Assembly: GCA_022616055.1 (NCBI GenBank)
Contig: JAKEFM010000100.1
Span: 1-40,438, forward strand
Direction: 5' to 3'
Length of the DNA stretch: 40,438 nt
Source: Planctomycetota bacterium
Lineage (GTDB): Bacteria > Planctomycetota > UBA1135 > JAKEFM01
In this document: positions 10,840 to 18,443 of the stretch, piece by piece
How the letters are laid out: each line of letters opens with the position of its first letter
Position numbering within the stretch: the stretch's first letter is position 1
Program-made: the position numbers and the translations under genes
Notes under the pieces: model-generated
Seen by the model: the letters and a program-made list of their open reading frames with translations, nothing else
The model's database searches: none
What the model was told of the DNA's origin: nothing

Positions 10840-11655
10840 CTACCGTCGCCCCGCGAGATCGCGGCGGAACTTCATCCAGAGCACCCGGACGAGGGGCGCC
10901 ACGACGTCGGAGGCTCCGTGGAAGTCGAGGCGCAGCGCGCGCCGCGCGTGGCTGGCGATCCGCGACGCGGAGAACAGCTTGAGGGAGTAGTCGCGGAGGT
11001 AGTAATCCGGGTCGCGGCGGAACTCCTCCTTCTCGTGCCCGAGGTTGCGCGCGAGATCGGCGTCGGGCCACGCGACCCACCAGCCGGCGCGACGAACCTG
11101 CTCGGACAGGGCGTGGTCGTCGGGATAGCAGTTGCCGAGGTAGTGCCCGGACACGCGCACGCCGTCGTCGAAGAAGACCTCCCGTCGGAGCACGGAGGTC
11201 GTGCAGACGTTGTCCCGCGCCAGGAAGACGAGCCCTTCGTGATGGGGACCGCGCGCGCGGGGGCGGGGCCGCGTGGCGCCGAGCTGGCCGAGTCTCGGGA
11301 TGCGCCCGAATCGGTCCAGCACGTAGCGGTCCCAGCCGGGGGCGTAGACGTAGTCGTTCTCCATGATGTGGAGGTAGCGACCCCTGCAGAAGGCGAGGGT
11401 CCGGTTGAGGGCCGTCGCGGGCTCGTTGCGCTCGGTGTGCACGAGGCCCGTGATCCCGGGGCGACCGTGGAGCGACTGCACCCACTCGCGCGTGCCGTCG
11501 GTCGACGCGTTGTCGATCACGAACAGCTCGTGCGGGACGGAGATCGTCTCGAGGTAGGAGGCGAGGCAGAGCTTCGAGAGCGGCAGGCGGTTCCAGGCCA
11601 GCATGACGGTGGAGATGTCCGGTCGCGCCGCGGTCACCGTCGATCCATCACCCAT
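10840..11655 (-). CDS. Glycosyltransferase, family 2 type
   Basis: A GT-A fold protein of 271 residues from the ATG at 11655. The motifs are 'STVMLAWNR' near the N-terminus (first beta strand), 'ELFVIDNASTDGTREW' (the nucleotide-sugar binding strand with Asp-Asn-x-Ser-x-Asp), and 'LHIMENDYVYAPGWD', where the usual D-x-D metal motif is replaced by E-N-D. A later 'HEKEEFRRDP' region suits the acceptor side. It would transfer a sugar from a nucleotide donor to a surface glycan or lipid at the cytoplasmic face. An in-frame TTG at 11742 could extend it by 29 residues; neither start has a clear ribosome-binding site. It stands alone, divergent from the PASTA lipoprotein, so the acceptor cannot be inferred from neighbours. 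Confidence 0.8.
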   Translation of the reverse strand: MGDGSTVTAARPDISTVMLAWNRLPLSKLCLASYLETISVPHELFVIDNASTDGTREWVQSLHGRPGITGLVHTERNEPATALNRTLAFCRGRYLHIMENDYVYAPGWDRYVLDRFGRIPRLGQLGATRPRPRARGPHHEGLVFLARDNVCTTSVLRREVFFDDGVRVSGHYLGNCYPDDHALSEQVRRAGWWVAWPDADLARNLGHEKEEFRRDPDYYLRDYSLKLFSASRIASHARRALRLDFHGASDVVAPLVRVLWMKFRRDLAGRR

Positions 11656-11774
11656 GGGAAGGCCGGGTCGGATGCTAGCCCACGGTTCGCGATTCGTCGC
11701 CGGCCGGGGGACCGCCTCGGCCCCGAGGTCCGGGCGGGTCAAGACCCCGGGGGAGGAGGTCCGAAACGGCCTCC

Positions 11775-12137
11775 ATGCCGGACGCCCGCGCTCGAGGAGG
11801 AGCCCCGAGCCCGCCCGCGGGCGTCCTCGCGATCCTCCTCCTCCTCGGCGGATGCCGGATCCCCCTGAGGCTCGAGATCCAGACCGTCCACGTCCCGAAC
11901 CTCGTCAACGGCTCGCTCGAGCACGCGCGGGCGTGGGCGGCGGGGGCCGGCGCCTTCCTCGCCGAGTTCAGGAGCGACTTCTCCTCGGACCCGGAGAGGC
12001 CCGGCTCGCTCCCCGGCGACCTGATCGTGAAGGACCAGTCGCCGAAGGCGGGGACCCCGGCCAGCGCCGGGGAGGTCGTGAGCGTGCGGGTCCAGCTCCC
12101 GACGCCGGGCAAGGACGCCGGCCGGTCGAGCCGGTAG
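11775..12137 (+). CDS. PASTA-domain lipoprotein
   Basis: A 120-residue protein. The leader has a hydrophobic core 'GVLAILLLLGGC' with Cys27 as the likely lipidated residue. A single PASTA domain occupies about residues 38-110: 'VHVPNLVNGSLEHARAWA' at its start and 'QSPKAGTPASAGEVVSVRVQ' at its end, with a 12-residue acidic insertion between. PASTA domains normally occur as repeats outside the membrane on PknB-type kinases or on penicillin-binding proteins, where they bind peptidoglycan fragments. A stand-alone lipid-anchored copy could bind cell wall or a partner protein in the periplasm. The ATG at 11775 follows a GGAGGAGG run at 11751-11758, which is rather distant for a ribosome-binding site. 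Confidence 0.7.
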   Translation: MPDARARGGAPSPPAGVLAILLLLGGCRIPLRLEIQTVHVPNLVNGSLEHARAWAAGAGAFLAEFRSDFSSDPERPGSLPGDLIVKDQSPKAGTPASAGEVVSVRVQLPTPGKDAGRSSR

Positions 12138-12157
12138 GTCGGGATCGGGGGGAGCGT

Positions 12158-12181
12158 CCCCCCCTCGCGAGGGAGGGGGGG
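12158..12181 (+). terminator. Hairpin after the PASTA lipoprotein gene
   Basis: A run of seven C, then TCGCGA, then GGG-A-GGGG forms a stable hairpin with a one-base bulge, 20 bases past the lipoprotein stop codon and 21 bases before the tRNA. No U-tract follows. It probably separates the two transcripts; a TACACT element at 12184-12189, 14 bases before the tRNA, could be that gene's -10 box. Confidence 0.4.
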
Positions 12182-12202
12182 ACTACACTGCCCGCTCGCG
12201 AC

Positions 12203-12276
12203 GGGCCCCTAGCTCAGCCGGTCAGAGCAGCGGACTCATAATCCGTGGGTCGCAGGTTCGAATCCTGCGGGGCCCA
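12203..12276 (+). tRNA. tRNA with CAU anticodon, probably tRNA-Ile2 (lysidine type)
   Basis: A complete 74-base cloverleaf. Acceptor arms GGGCCCC (12203-12209) and GGGGCCC (12269-12275) pair fully; the discriminator base is A at 12276. The D stem is GCTC/GAGC, the anticodon stem GCGGA/TCCGT with loop CTCATAA (CAT at 12237-12239), and the T arm GCAGG-TTCGAAT-CCTGC. CCA is not encoded. CAU tRNAs can be initiator Met, elongator Met or Ile2. The closed C1-type initiator end is absent, and the G/C acceptor stem with CUCAUAA loop resembles tRNA-Ile2, whose C34 is changed to lysidine by TilS to read AUA. Elongator Met is not fully excluded. Confidence 0.92.
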
Positions 12277-12282
12277 CCGATC

Positions 12283-14628
12283 TCAGGCAGGGATGATCGT
12301 GAACCCGAGGAAGTTCGTCCCGAGGATCACGAGCCCCGGCGCGAAGGCGAACTGGAAGTTCTGGAGGTAGACCGTCGCCCCGACGAGCGCGGGATCGGGG
12401 GGGACCGGGACCGTCACGGCGAGGTTCCCCGCCGGGTCCGCCGGCCCGGTGCTCGCGAGGATCGTCGGGAAGACGCGGAGGAAGCAGACCCCTGGGGCGA
12501 TCGGCGCCCCGAGGAGCGCGAGATCGATCGGCGGGAGCGACGCCGCGTCGATCACGAAGAGCGCCGGGGCGCCCGGGACCAGTCCGGCCATCCTCCAGGT
12601 GAAGGGGAGCCCGACCCGGGGCGGGTCGTCGGCCCAGGCGGCGGGAGCGCCTCCGCCGCCGGAGTTGCAGGGCGCGCCCTGCTGGAGATGGAGCAGGTAG
12701 TCCTCGATCTCGCCGTAGCTCGCCGAGGCGCCCGCGGCGGTGTAGGCCTCCGAGCTCTCCCCGCCGTAGTAGTTCATCTTGATCCGGGTCGGCACGGGGT
12801 CGACCGCGGAGGCCGGGACGGCGAGCGGGCCGAGCGTGACGTTGGAGCCGGCGGGTCCGATGTCCTCGAAGACGGGCGCGAAGGCCTCGCCCGGCTCGTC
12901 CCAGTTCCCGTCGCCGTCGAAGTCCATCCAGACGGCGAAGGCGTCGGTGAAGGTCCCCGCGGGGTCGATCCCGAACACGGTGACCGTCGCCGACCCGCCG
13001 GGGGTCAGGCCGTCGATCCGGACGATGCCGTCGTCATCGGCGCCGTCGTCGTTCCACGCGGCGGCACCGGTCGTCGGGAACCCGACGGGCGAGTTGGCGT
13101 CCCCGTCCGAGGCCGCCCCGAGCCGCTCGCTCACGAGGGTGCGGGCGGCGGCGGGAGGATAGGGGAGCGGCGCGTCCCCCGCGTCGGAGAAGCCGATCCC
13201 CGACAGGGCGTTCGTGTTGGGGCCGCCCGACCCGACGAGGATGTAGTCCTCGACCTCGCCCAAGGCGCCGGCCCCCGTCGGAGCCGACATGTCGTTGGGA
13301 TCGCGCGAGAGGCGCAGGCGCACGTAGGGGGAGGGGGGGCAGTCGCCGAAGGTCGGGAAGGGACCGAACGTGAACGTCGTCGGAACGGGCCCGACGGGGC
13401 CCGTGACGGCGCCGACCGCGTCGAGGCCGATGTCGAAGGCCTGTCCGACGCCGCTCCGCCGGTACCAGAGGCCGACGTAGTCGACGAAGGTCCCCGAGGG
13501 GTTCGAGGCGCTCACGACGATCGTCGCGTTCAGGCTCGTCGGGAAGAGGTCGATCGCGGAGACGATGCCGTCGTCCCCGCCGTCCCCGAACCAGGCGGGG
13601 AGGGGATTCCCCTCCGTCGTGACCGCGGCGCCGAGCCGCTCGTCGGATCCCGAGTTCGCCTGGCTGACGAGCCCCGCCGTGGCGGCAGGCGCGTCGCCGA
13701 AGTCGACGGTGCCGCCGCACGTGATCGTGAGGAAGAAGGTCCCGAGCCCGCCGTTCGCGTAGGCGGAGACGCGGATCCGGTAGGTCTGGCCCGCGGTCAC
13801 GGAGAAGGGGATCGCCGAGAGGAGGGCGCAGGTGTCCTCGCTGCAGGAGAGCTCGGCTCCCCCGCAGGTGGCGTAGGCCGTGAGGATCGTGTCGTCGAGG
13901 GTCGTCGTCCCTCCCCCGGTGTCGCAGGTGTCGACGAGGACCGTCCCCGTGCAGGTGGCCGTGTAGGAGAACCAGACGTCGTTGTAGCCGGGCGATCCGT
14001 TGTAGCCGCAGGAGGCGGCCGCGGCGCTGTCCGTCGCCCCGGTGTTGTCGAAGGGGCCGTTCAACCCGTCCACCACGGGGGTCGCCGCCGCGCAGTTGTC
14101 GTTCGAGGGGGCCCCCGAGCAGGAGATCGTGATCGAGAAGGACCCGCTCGCGCTCGGGGAATAGCTCGCCACCCGGATCCGGTACAGGGTCCCCGCCGTC
14201 GCCGGGAAGGAGATCGTCGAGAGGTAGCCCGTCGGCCCGCACCCGGAGTCGTCCGTGCAGGCGAGCTCCGCGCCTCCGCAGGTCGCGTAGGCGGAGAGGA
14301 TCGTGTCCCCCAGCGTCGTCGTCCCTCCGAGCGTGTCGCAGGTGCTGACGATGAGCGTCGCGCTGCACGTCGACACGTAGCTGAACCAGACGTCGCGGGA
14401 GCCGGCCGCCCCCCCGAAGCCGCAGGAGGCGCTCACGGACCCGTTCGTCGCCCCCGTGTTGTCGAAGGGGCCGTTTGACCCGTCGAAGACGGGGATCGCA
14501 CCCGCGCAGTTGTCGTTCGGGGGAGGCTGGGCGGGAGCCCCGGCGGCGAGGAGCGCGACGAAGGCGAGGGAGACCGCGCCGAGGGCGCGGAGGCGCACGA
14601 AGGGGAGGGAAGAGGCGTGGGACCGCAT
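12283..14628 (-). CDS. Exported multidomain protein: two 'PPNDNC' modules, two GEVEDY domains, C-terminal domain
   Basis: A 781-residue protein. The signal peptide covers about residues 1-33 ('LGAVSLAFVALLAAGAPAQ'). Two tandem modules follow, each starting with 'NDNCA.A.PV.DG.NGPFDNTGAT' and ending with a 'YRIRV.S' strand, like the modules of the protein at 6,766-8,061. Next come two GEVEDY domains: the first from 'DFGDAPA' to 'GALGEVEDYILVG', the second from 'DAGDAPLPYP' to 'SYGEIEDYLLHL', with a 'DFDGDGNWDEPGE' calcium-type loop. The last 120 residues ('PRVGLPFTWRMAGLVPG ... GATVYLQNF') form the C-terminal domain common in large exported planctomycete proteins. A cell-surface adhesive or structural role is likely by analogy, with no enzymatic motif. 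The ATG at 14628 directly precedes the signal peptide; its stop lies six bases past the tRNA on the opposite strand. Confidence 0.8.
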   Translation of the reverse strand: MRSHASSLPFVRLRALGAVSLAFVALLAAGAPAQPPPNDNCAGAIPVFDGSNGPFDNTGATNGSVSASCGFGGAAGSRDVWFSYVSTCSATLIVSTCDTLGGTTTLGDTILSAYATCGGAELACTDDSGCGPTGYLSTISFPATAGTLYRIRVASYSPSASGSFSITISCSGAPSNDNCAAATPVVDGLNGPFDNTGATDSAAAASCGYNGSPGYNDVWFSYTATCTGTVLVDTCDTGGGTTTLDDTILTAYATCGGAELSCSEDTCALLSAIPFSVTAGQTYRIRVSAYANGGLGTFFLTITCGGTVDFGDAPAATAGLVSQANSGSDERLGAAVTTEGNPLPAWFGDGGDDGIVSAIDLFPTSLNATIVVSASNPSGTFVDYVGLWYRRSGVGQAFDIGLDAVGAVTGPVGPVPTTFTFGPFPTFGDCPPSPYVRLRLSRDPNDMSAPTGAGALGEVEDYILVGSGGPNTNALSGIGFSDAGDAPLPYPPAAARTLVSERLGAASDGDANSPVGFPTTGAAAWNDDGADDDGIVRIDGLTPGGSATVTVFGIDPAGTFTDAFAVWMDFDGDGNWDEPGEAFAPVFEDIGPAGSNVTLGPLAVPASAVDPVPTRIKMNYYGGESSEAYTAAGASASYGEIEDYLLHLQQGAPCNSGGGGAPAAWADDPPRVGLPFTWRMAGLVPGAPALFVIDAASLPPIDLALLGAPIAPGVCFLRVFPTILASTGPADPAGNLAVTVPVPPDPALVGATVYLQNFQFAFAPGLVILGTNFLGFTIIPA

Positions 14629-14875
14629 GAGCGCTCGACTCTCTTCCCGGCGCCGCGCTTCCTCCCCCGCAGCCGGGCACCGGGTCGCGGCCCCGGGGGG
14701 AGCGGAAGGACCTCGCGAAGGCCTGGCGGGCCCTCGCTGCCCTCCCATCACCGGTCCTCCGGACGCGCCTACGCCGGGGGCGTTCCCGCCGCCGGAGCGA
14801 CCGCCGAAGGCCCGATCGAGCCTCCACTGTCGCGCCGCGGCGGCGACCTGTCAACGACGCGGGGGGGCGGCAGCG

Positions 14876-14893
14876 GGGGGGGAGCTCCCCCCC
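14876..14893 (-). terminator. Perfect palindrome after the GYD gene
   Basis: GGGGGGGAGCTCCCCCCC is perfectly self-complementary and lies four bases past the stop codon of the minus-strand GYD gene. It would fold into a strong hairpin at the 3' end of that transcript. No U-tract follows. The 269 bases between here and the upstream exported-protein start hold no other feature I can support. Confidence 0.4.
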
Positions 14894-14897
14894 GGAC

Positions 14898-15185
14898 CTA
14901 GCGCTTCACCGCCTGCGCGAACTCCCGGAGCGGGACGGCGGGGCAGGTCTCCGCGCGGAAGTTCCCCTGCCCGGCGACGAGGGCCGACGCCCTCGCCATC
15001 GCCGCGTCGTCGGGGGCCTCGGCCACCGCGACGATGTCGTAGGAGCCGAGGGTCGCGAACGCCTGCACGATCCTCACGCCGGACGCCTCCCAGACCCTGT
15101 GGGCGTCGGCGATCATCTCGTCGATCCTCGAGGCGCTGCGGAGCCCCTGCTCCGTCATCCTCACGAGGCGCACGTAGGTCGGCAT
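14898..15185 (-). CDS. GYD-domain protein
   Basis: A 95-residue cytoplasmic protein. The start 'MPTYVRLVRMTEQGLRSASR' and the central 'QAFATLGSYDIVAVAEAPDD' match the GYD family (the 'LGxYD' core gives the name), followed by the usual alpha/beta end 'FRAETCPAVPLREFAQAV'. The family has a ferredoxin-like fold similar to dimeric alpha-beta barrel proteins and no established activity. The full length is normal for the family. The ATG at 15185 has AGGAGG seven bases upstream; the longer frame to 15353 is not supported. It is divergent from the DUF1570-like operon, 110 bases away. Confidence 0.82.
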   Translation of the reverse strand: MPTYVRLVRMTEQGLRSASRIDEMIADAHRVWEASGVRIVQAFATLGSYDIVAVAEAPDDAAMARASALVAGQGNFRAETCPAVPLREFAQAVKR

Positions 15186-15295
15186 GGGGTCCTCCTGCGG
15201 GGGTCCACGCAGGGTAGCGGGAAGGCGTCCCCGACGGACCTTCCCGGGCCCCGTAGGGGTGGCTAGCATGCTCCGGCCCCCTCGAGGAGGGACCG

Positions 15296-16894
15296 ATGTT
15301 CGGACGATTCGCGCTCGCGCTGGCCGCGCTCCCCGCGGCGATTCCCCCGGCACAGTCGGGGGGGCTTCACAAGGACGAGGAGCTCGGGTTCCAGATCCAG
15401 GTGCCGAAGGACTGGAAGGCGGTCCCGCTCGCGGCGGGGGAGAGGTGGATGGTCGCCAAGTACCTCTCGAACCGCGAGTACCAGACGAAGAAGGAATGGG
15501 GGTACCTCCACACCCCCGAGATGCGGGTGATCCTCTTCCCGGCCGAGGTCGTGAAGGACCGCGGGCCGAAGGTGAAGAAGAAGGAGGACGGGACGGCGAT
15601 CTCCGTCCGGTTCAAGAGCGACTACGTCGACTACAAGTCCTACATCGAGAAGAACTCCTACGGCGGGTACTTCTTCGACAAGGAGGAGGAGACGACGGTC
15701 AACGGGATCCCGGCGACCTGCTACGAGATCAAGTTCGAGAAGCTCACCGTCCCCCGACGGGCGGTGGCGTGGGTCTTCAAGGGGGAGGACGCGGAGTGGG
15801 CCGTCCACTTCGAGGTCCTCGAGGACTGGTGGGAGAAGCTCGCCCCCGAGTTCACGCGGTGCCTGAAGAGCTTCAAGTTCATCCCGCGGAAGGGATCCGT
15901 GACCGCGCGCGCCGGGGACGACGACCTCGGATTCGACACGATCTTCGAGATCGGCAAGAGCAGCCCCGCCGAGCGCGCCCTGAAGCGCGCCGCCCTCTTC
16001 GAGCAGGCGGTCAAGGAGGCCGAGGGGCGGCTCCCGGAGGGGTGGACCAAGAAGAACACCCGGAACTTCCACGCCTTCTCCCACACCGACGACCGCTACA
16101 CGGCCCGCGTCCTCGAGCAGGCCGAGGCCCTCGTCGGCTGGCTCGGGCAGAACTGCGCCTGGGTCGGCGACGGGGTGCCGGGCCCGGCGATCCTCCGGAT
16201 CTGCAAGGACCGCGAGGAGTACAGCTCCTTCCAGGGCCAGTCGAGCGACATCTCGTTCGTGAACTCCTTCGAGATCGCGACCTTCAAGGACCGGGAGGGC
16301 TGGGGGTCCGCGTTCTGGAACATGAACGGGGAGCTGGCGAACCCCTGGTTCGCCGACAAGAACCCGCGGCTGCGCTGGGGGATGCCCCCCTGGTTGAACG
16401 AGGGGATCAGCCACGTCTTCTCCAGCGCGAGCGCGAAGGGGGGAAAGGTCCAGTTCAAGCCCGACGAGTGGGACCGGGAGAGGCTCCGGGACATCCGGCA
16501 GAAGGGGAGGCTCGCGACGGCGCGCACCCTCCTCGGAGCGGACGACTCGGAGATGTCCAAGGTGGAGGACTCCTGGGTCCAGTGCGGGACCTTCCTCCGC
16601 TTCCTCTGGACGGGGCCGAAGGCCGCCCAGACGAAGGAGCTCTTCAAGAAGTACCTGCAGACCTACGTCGCGGTCCTCGAGGAGGAGGAGACGGCGGAGG
16701 AGGCGGCCTCGAAGGTGAAGGAGAAGAAGGGGAAGACGGAGGAGGAGAAGGAAGCGGAGGAGGAGGCGCGCTTCAAGGAGCGCAGGCAGGGGGAGAAGAA
16801 GCGGCTCGAGGAGGTCCTCAAGCGCGTCTTCGGATCCTGGACCGAGGCGGAGTGGGCCGCCTTCGAGCGCGCCTACGCCTCCGCCGCGGAGTAG
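15296..16894 (+). CDS. Exported DUF1570-like protein with apparently degenerate metalloprotease site
   Basis: A 532-residue protein with a signal peptide (about 1-20). An N-terminal alpha/beta domain follows (about 25-195: 'GFQIQVPKDWKAVPL', 'SDYVDYKSYIEKNSYGGYF'), similar in style to PsbP-like domains. The second half resembles the DUF1570/gluzincin proteins: 'ILRICKDREEYSSF' (300-312), then 'GELAN' (345-349) where an H-E-x-x-H zinc motif would sit, and 'PPWLNEGISHVF' (364-375) with the Glu that normally is the third zinc ligand. Both His of the zinc motif seem replaced (Gly345, Asn349). Residues 463-510 are a highly charged Glu/Lys-rich coiled region. GAGGAGG precedes the ATG. It is followed after four bases by an intact relative, so the two are co-transcribed. 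Confidence 0.7.
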   Translation: MFGRFALALAALPAAIPPAQSGGLHKDEELGFQIQVPKDWKAVPLAAGERWMVAKYLSNREYQTKKEWGYLHTPEMRVILFPAEVVKDRGPKVKKKEDGTAISVRFKSDYVDYKSYIEKNSYGGYFFDKEEETTVNGIPATCYEIKFEKLTVPRRAVAWVFKGEDAEWAVHFEVLEDWWEKLAPEFTRCLKSFKFIPRKGSVTARAGDDDLGFDTIFEIGKSSPAERALKRAALFEQAVKEAEGRLPEGWTKKNTRNFHAFSHTDDRYTARVLEQAEALVGWLGQNCAWVGDGVPGPAILRICKDREEYSSFQGQSSDISFVNSFEIATFKDREGWGSAFWNMNGELANPWFADKNPRLRWGMPPWLNEGISHVFSSASAKGGKVQFKPDEWDRERLRDIRQKGRLATARTLLGADDSEMSKVEDSWVQCGTFLRFLWTGPKAAQTKELFKKYLQTYVAVLEEEETAEEAASKVKEKKGKTEEEKEAEEEARFKERRQGEKKRLEEVLKRVFGSWTEAEWAAFERAYASAAE

Positions 16895-16898
16895 GGGC

Positions 16899-18422
16899 GT
16901 GCGGGCCGCCGCCGCCCTCCTCCTCGGGCTCGCCGCCGCGCCGGTCCGGGCCGACATCCTCGCCCTCAAGGACGGCCGCTTCGTCGAGGGGGTGAAGATC
17001 GAGCGGGCGGAGGGGGGCTACAAGCTCCTCTACAAGAACGGGGAGGTCCACGTCCCGGACGAGCTCGTCAAGGACTGCCTGATCGAGGGGGAGACGGGGT
17101 TCGAGCCGAGGAACGAGGAGGAGCGGGCGAAGCTCGAGAAGGGGCTCGTCCCGTTCGAGGGGAAGTGGGTGACGAAGGCCGCCCGCGAGGCGGCCGTCGG
17201 GAAGCGGCTCGCCGAGAAGAAGAAGAAGCTCGAGGCGGCCAAGGCCCACCGCGAGTGGCGCAACCGCTACACCTCCGAGAGCGCGAACTTCAAGTTCGAG
17301 TACACGGTCGACCCCGAAGTCCAGGAGAAGCTCCGCGATCTGATGGAGACCTACCTCTCCATCTTCACGAAGAAGTGGGGGATCGCGCGGCCGAAGGAGA
17401 AGCTGAAGGTCTGCCTATACCACGACTTCGAGGTGTTCCAGCAGGTGAGCGGAGGAGCCGGCTCGCTCGCCTACTACCGTTTCGTTCCGCCCCTTGAGCT
17501 CAACTTCTTCTACGAACGCCTCGACTTCGAATTCACCGCCGCCGTGATGTTCCACGAGGCGAACCACTACCTGACCCACCTGATCAACCTCGACTTCCAC
17601 TATCCCCACAACGTGAACGAGGCGATGGCGGAGTACTACGGGGCGAGCCAGTGGGACCCCGCGAGGAAGGAGATGACGGTCGGAAGGATCCAGGAGGGAC
17701 GTCTCATGGAGGTCCTGACCGACATCCAGGGGGGCCAGACGCACGGTCTCGAGGACTACCTGGCGAACCGGCTGGGCTACGACAACTACTCGTGGGGCTG
17801 GTCGTTCGTCCACTTCATGATGGAGACCCCGAAGTACGCCAAGCGCTTCCAGAGCTTCTTCCTCGCGCTCGGCAGGGATTCGGACGTGAAGCGGATCGGG
17901 GACGGGCAGGGGAGGACCGTCGACGGGGACGAGATCGTCCGAGTCTTCAAGAAGCACCTCGGCGTCGCCGATCTCGGCCCTCTCGAGAAGGAGTGGCACG
18001 AGTACGTGAAGTCGAAGCTGAAGGTCGAGTCCGTGCGCGGCTACGAGCAGGCCGCTCTCAAGGCCGACCAGACGGGACAGCCGACCCGCGCCCGGAGGTT
18101 CTTCCGGCTCGCCCTCGAGAAGGGCTCGACGAACCCGATGGTCTACCGGGAGTACGCGGAGAACCTGCTCCTCGACGACAAGCCGGCCGAGGCGGTCGAA
18201 ATCCTCCGCAAGGCGATCACCCTCGACCCCCTCTCGGCCCCCCTCTACGCTCGCCTCGGGACGGCCCTCCGCAAGCAGGGGAAGAAGGAGGAGGCGAAGC
18301 GGATGGCGGCGCTCGCGAAGGAGATCGACCCGGACGATCTCGACCTCCTCGACGCCGTCGTCGAGGCGGTCGGGGAGGCGGCGGGGTCGAAGCCCGCGAG
18401 CCGGCCCGCGGGCTCGAAGTGA
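16899..18422 (+). CDS. Exported DUF1570-like zinc metalloprotease with TPR tail
   Basis: A 507-residue protein starting at GTG, four bases after the preceding stop. The signal peptide covers about residues 1-18. A short N-terminal domain 'ILALKDGRFVEGVKIERAEGG' (20-60) and a charged helix (95-120) lead into the catalytic part. There 'FHEANH' gives the H-E-x-x-H motif (His219, Glu220, His223), and 'NEAMAEYY' (240-247) provides the third ligand Glu241; these define a gluzincin site. DUF1570 proteins are predicted proteases abundant in Planctomycetota. The last 130 residues hold at least two TPR units ('FRLALEKGSTNPMVYREYAE', 'ILRKAITLDPLSAPLYARLG'), which bind partners. Acting in the periplasm or outside, its partner could be the degenerate paralogue encoded just upstream. 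Confidence 0.75.
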   Translation: MRAAAALLLGLAAAPVRADILALKDGRFVEGVKIERAEGGYKLLYKNGEVHVPDELVKDCLIEGETGFEPRNEEERAKLEKGLVPFEGKWVTKAAREAAVGKRLAEKKKKLEAAKAHREWRNRYTSESANFKFEYTVDPEVQEKLRDLMETYLSIFTKKWGIARPKEKLKVCLYHDFEVFQQVSGGAGSLAYYRFVPPLELNFFYERLDFEFTAAVMFHEANHYLTHLINLDFHYPHNVNEAMAEYYGASQWDPARKEMTVGRIQEGRLMEVLTDIQGGQTHGLEDYLANRLGYDNYSWGWSFVHFMMETPKYAKRFQSFFLALGRDSDVKRIGDGQGRTVDGDEIVRVFKKHLGVADLGPLEKEWHEYVKSKLKVESVRGYEQAALKADQTGQPTRARRFFRLALEKGSTNPMVYREYAENLLLDDKPAEAVEILRKAITLDPLSAPLYARLGTALRKQGKKEEAKRMAALAKEIDPDDLDLLDAVVEAVGEAAGSKPASRPAGSK

Positions 18423-18443
18423 GCCGCGGCCCCGGCCGGGCGG

